Assembly: GCA_008638375.1 (NCBI GenBank)
Contig: CM018052.1
Location: forward strand, 30,465,239 to 30,529,238
Direction: 5' to 3'
Source of the DNA: Nyssa sinensis
Lineage: Eukaryota; Streptophyta; Magnoliopsida; Cornales; Nyssaceae
Length of the DNA stretch: 64,000 nt
Numbering within the stretch: the stretch's first letter is position 1; the number at the start of each line of letters is the position of its first letter. Under the pieces are notes generated by a model that was not told where the DNA came from, ran no database searches, and was given only the letters and a program-made list of their open reading frames with translations. The translations under genes were made by a program, and so were the position numbers. Positions 63,075-64,000 of this stretch are shown here, piece by piece.

Positions 63075-63363
63075 GATTGATCAAAAAGAAGAATCTACTT
63101 CAACCGATATGCCTTTAGGCACAGCCATACATAACATAGAAATCACATTTGGAAAGGGTGGACAATTAGCTAGAGTAGCGGGTACTGTAGCAAAACTGAT
63201 TGCAAAAGAGGGAAAATCGGCCACATTAAAATTACCTTATAAGGAGGTCCGTTTGATATCCAAAAACTGCTCAGCAACAGTCAGACAAGTGGGGAATGTT
63301 GGGGTGAACCAGAAAAGTTTGGGTAGAGCAGGATCTAAACGTTGGCTAGGTAAGCGTCCTGTG
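63075..63363 (+). pseudogene. rpl2: Plastid rpl2 fragment (start of exon 2, probably with intron tail) in nuclear DNA
   Basis: The plus-strand frame contains [63 protein letters not shown], which I recognise as the ribosomal protein L2 of plant chloroplasts, from the first residues of its second exon. About 87 of some 145 exon-2 codons are present. The text before TDMPLG (GATCAAAAAGAAGAATC) looks like the end of the rpl2 group II intron, which would mean transfer as DNA rather than as spliced RNA. Several codons differ from the usual plastid sequence, for example KLPYKEV for KLPSGEV. The frame then runs into unrelated sequence. It is a nuclear plastid-DNA insertion, not a gene. Confidence 0.88.
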
Positions 63364-63404
63364 CTGTGTATATATCTTTTTGGAGAAAATTTATTTAAAT
63401 TTTC

Positions 63405-63580
63405 CAAACCAGAAAACGCAGTCGTTTTAAACTTACGTTTAACCATTCGGATTCCGAAACGCTGTCGTTTTGCGTCATGCGTATGATTACCGTTGGGAGT
63501 CCAAAACGCAGTCGTTTTGCGACATGAGTACGATTACCGTTGGGAGTCCTAAATGCCGTCGTTTTGCGATGGCGTTAGTT
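63405..63580. repeat. Short tandem repeats with AAAACGCAGTCGTTTT palindromes
   Basis: Three units of about 55 bp (near 63413-63470, 63471-63528, 63529-63580), each containing AACGC.GTCGTTTTGCG and GATTACCGTTGGGAGTCC. They lie in the presumed U3 of the terminal insertion. Confidence 0.8.
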
Positions 63581-64000
63581 TGACTGAACAGTCATCTTTT
63601 TCCATGGTTGCGCTTGTGTCTGTTCCCCATGAACAGACACAACTAAACCTTCATGACTGTACCAAACAGTCATGAAGAAGCCTATAAATACCAGACCCTC
63701 ATTGTATTTCATTCCATCCGAAATATTACATTCTCTCTCTCTCTCTGCATAGTCTGTATAAGTCTAGTTCGAGTGCTGCCATTGTTGTGTTCGTAGGGTT
63801 CTAAAGATAGAAGTGTTGCTTCTTTAGAATCGAAATTCGTTCTATCTTGGGAGACGATTGCTCATTACCTTGAGCACCAAGAGGGAGCAAATTCGTCTTA
63901 AGGAAATTGTGAATTTCACAAGACTCGGATTTACATTCTGTTCAATTCTAAATACAGTGAGTTTCTGTTCAAATTCAATACTGTATTTCGATTCTGTTTT

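Larger units (their letters stand above)
62662..64000 (+). mobile_element. LTR-type insertion running off the right edge
   Basis: Copy A and copy B match up to TACACACC, then copy B continues with TGATGGAAAAATAATAGG, so an insertion starts at 62662 (predicted duplication ACACC). Two TATA-like sites (TATATATACA at about 62932; CTATAAATACC at about 63681) and a CT-rich leader (63731-63747) look like LTR U3/R structure. No primer-binding site is found before the window ends, so the LTR would be over 1.3 kb, or two elements are nested. Superfamily is undetermined. Confidence 0.5.

Noticed and set aside
63010..63486. 158-codon frame across the rpl2 fragment as a fusion gene
   Set aside because: Only the middle part matches rpl2; flanking parts are LTR sequence, with no sign of a real start or conserved ending.

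Overview
This is nuclear DNA from a flowering plant, most likely a eudicot. It is AT-rich, has long introns, and is packed with nested plant transposons (CACTA, hAT, Ty3/gypsy). The only host gene that reads as intact is a 12-exon plant terpene synthase. There is no bacterial-style gene organisation and I saw no tRNA, rRNA or CRISPR array. The species cannot be named from the window.

Layout. 1-14.56 kb is a nest of dead transposons: the right-hand part of a CACTA element (to 6498), itself carrying a 3.2-kb solo gypsy LTR (2788-6028, target duplication TGCGG). The CACTA sits in an older LTR (about 6499-12946), which also took a 667-bp hAT-type element (6800-7466, 8-bp duplication) and a second solo LTR in the opposite orientation (7892-11549, duplication CCGAT).

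14.56-28.8 kb and 46.2-62.66 kb are two copies of one terpene synthase locus. Copy B (56827-61431) keeps all 12 exons and should encode 833 residues, closest by memory to the TPS-f / geranyllinalool synthase group. Copy A keeps the promoter, the first 13-14 coding bases and exons 9-12. Everything between was lost when a Tat-type gypsy element inserted at codon 5 and a later deletion fused its integrase region to the end of exon 8. That gypsy remnant was in turn hit by a CACTA element (20296-24679, duplication ACT) carrying a two-exon piece of a REM-type B3 transcription factor gene.

31.2-43.0 kb is a structurally complete CACTA element (about 11.8 kb) with a tnp2-type transposase gene, a second Ptta/En/Spm-type gene, palindromic subterminal repeats and eleven or so copies of a 161-bp tandem repeat. 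Its genes are broken by several stops and a frameshift. 43.3-46.2 kb is a third, truncated LTR ending where copy B of the terpene synthase unit begins.

The upstream region of copy B holds another Tat-type gypsy element (46957-54893, duplication TATAT). Its pol is truncated at RT. It has antisense genes with a Transposase_28-like domain, an 18-base polypurine G run next to its 3' LTR, and a dimeric 66-bp repeat array. The window ends inside a further LTR-type insertion starting at 62662, which contains about 290 bp of plastid rpl2.

All splice sites and alignments were made by eye. Domain names come from recognising family patterns, not from a search.
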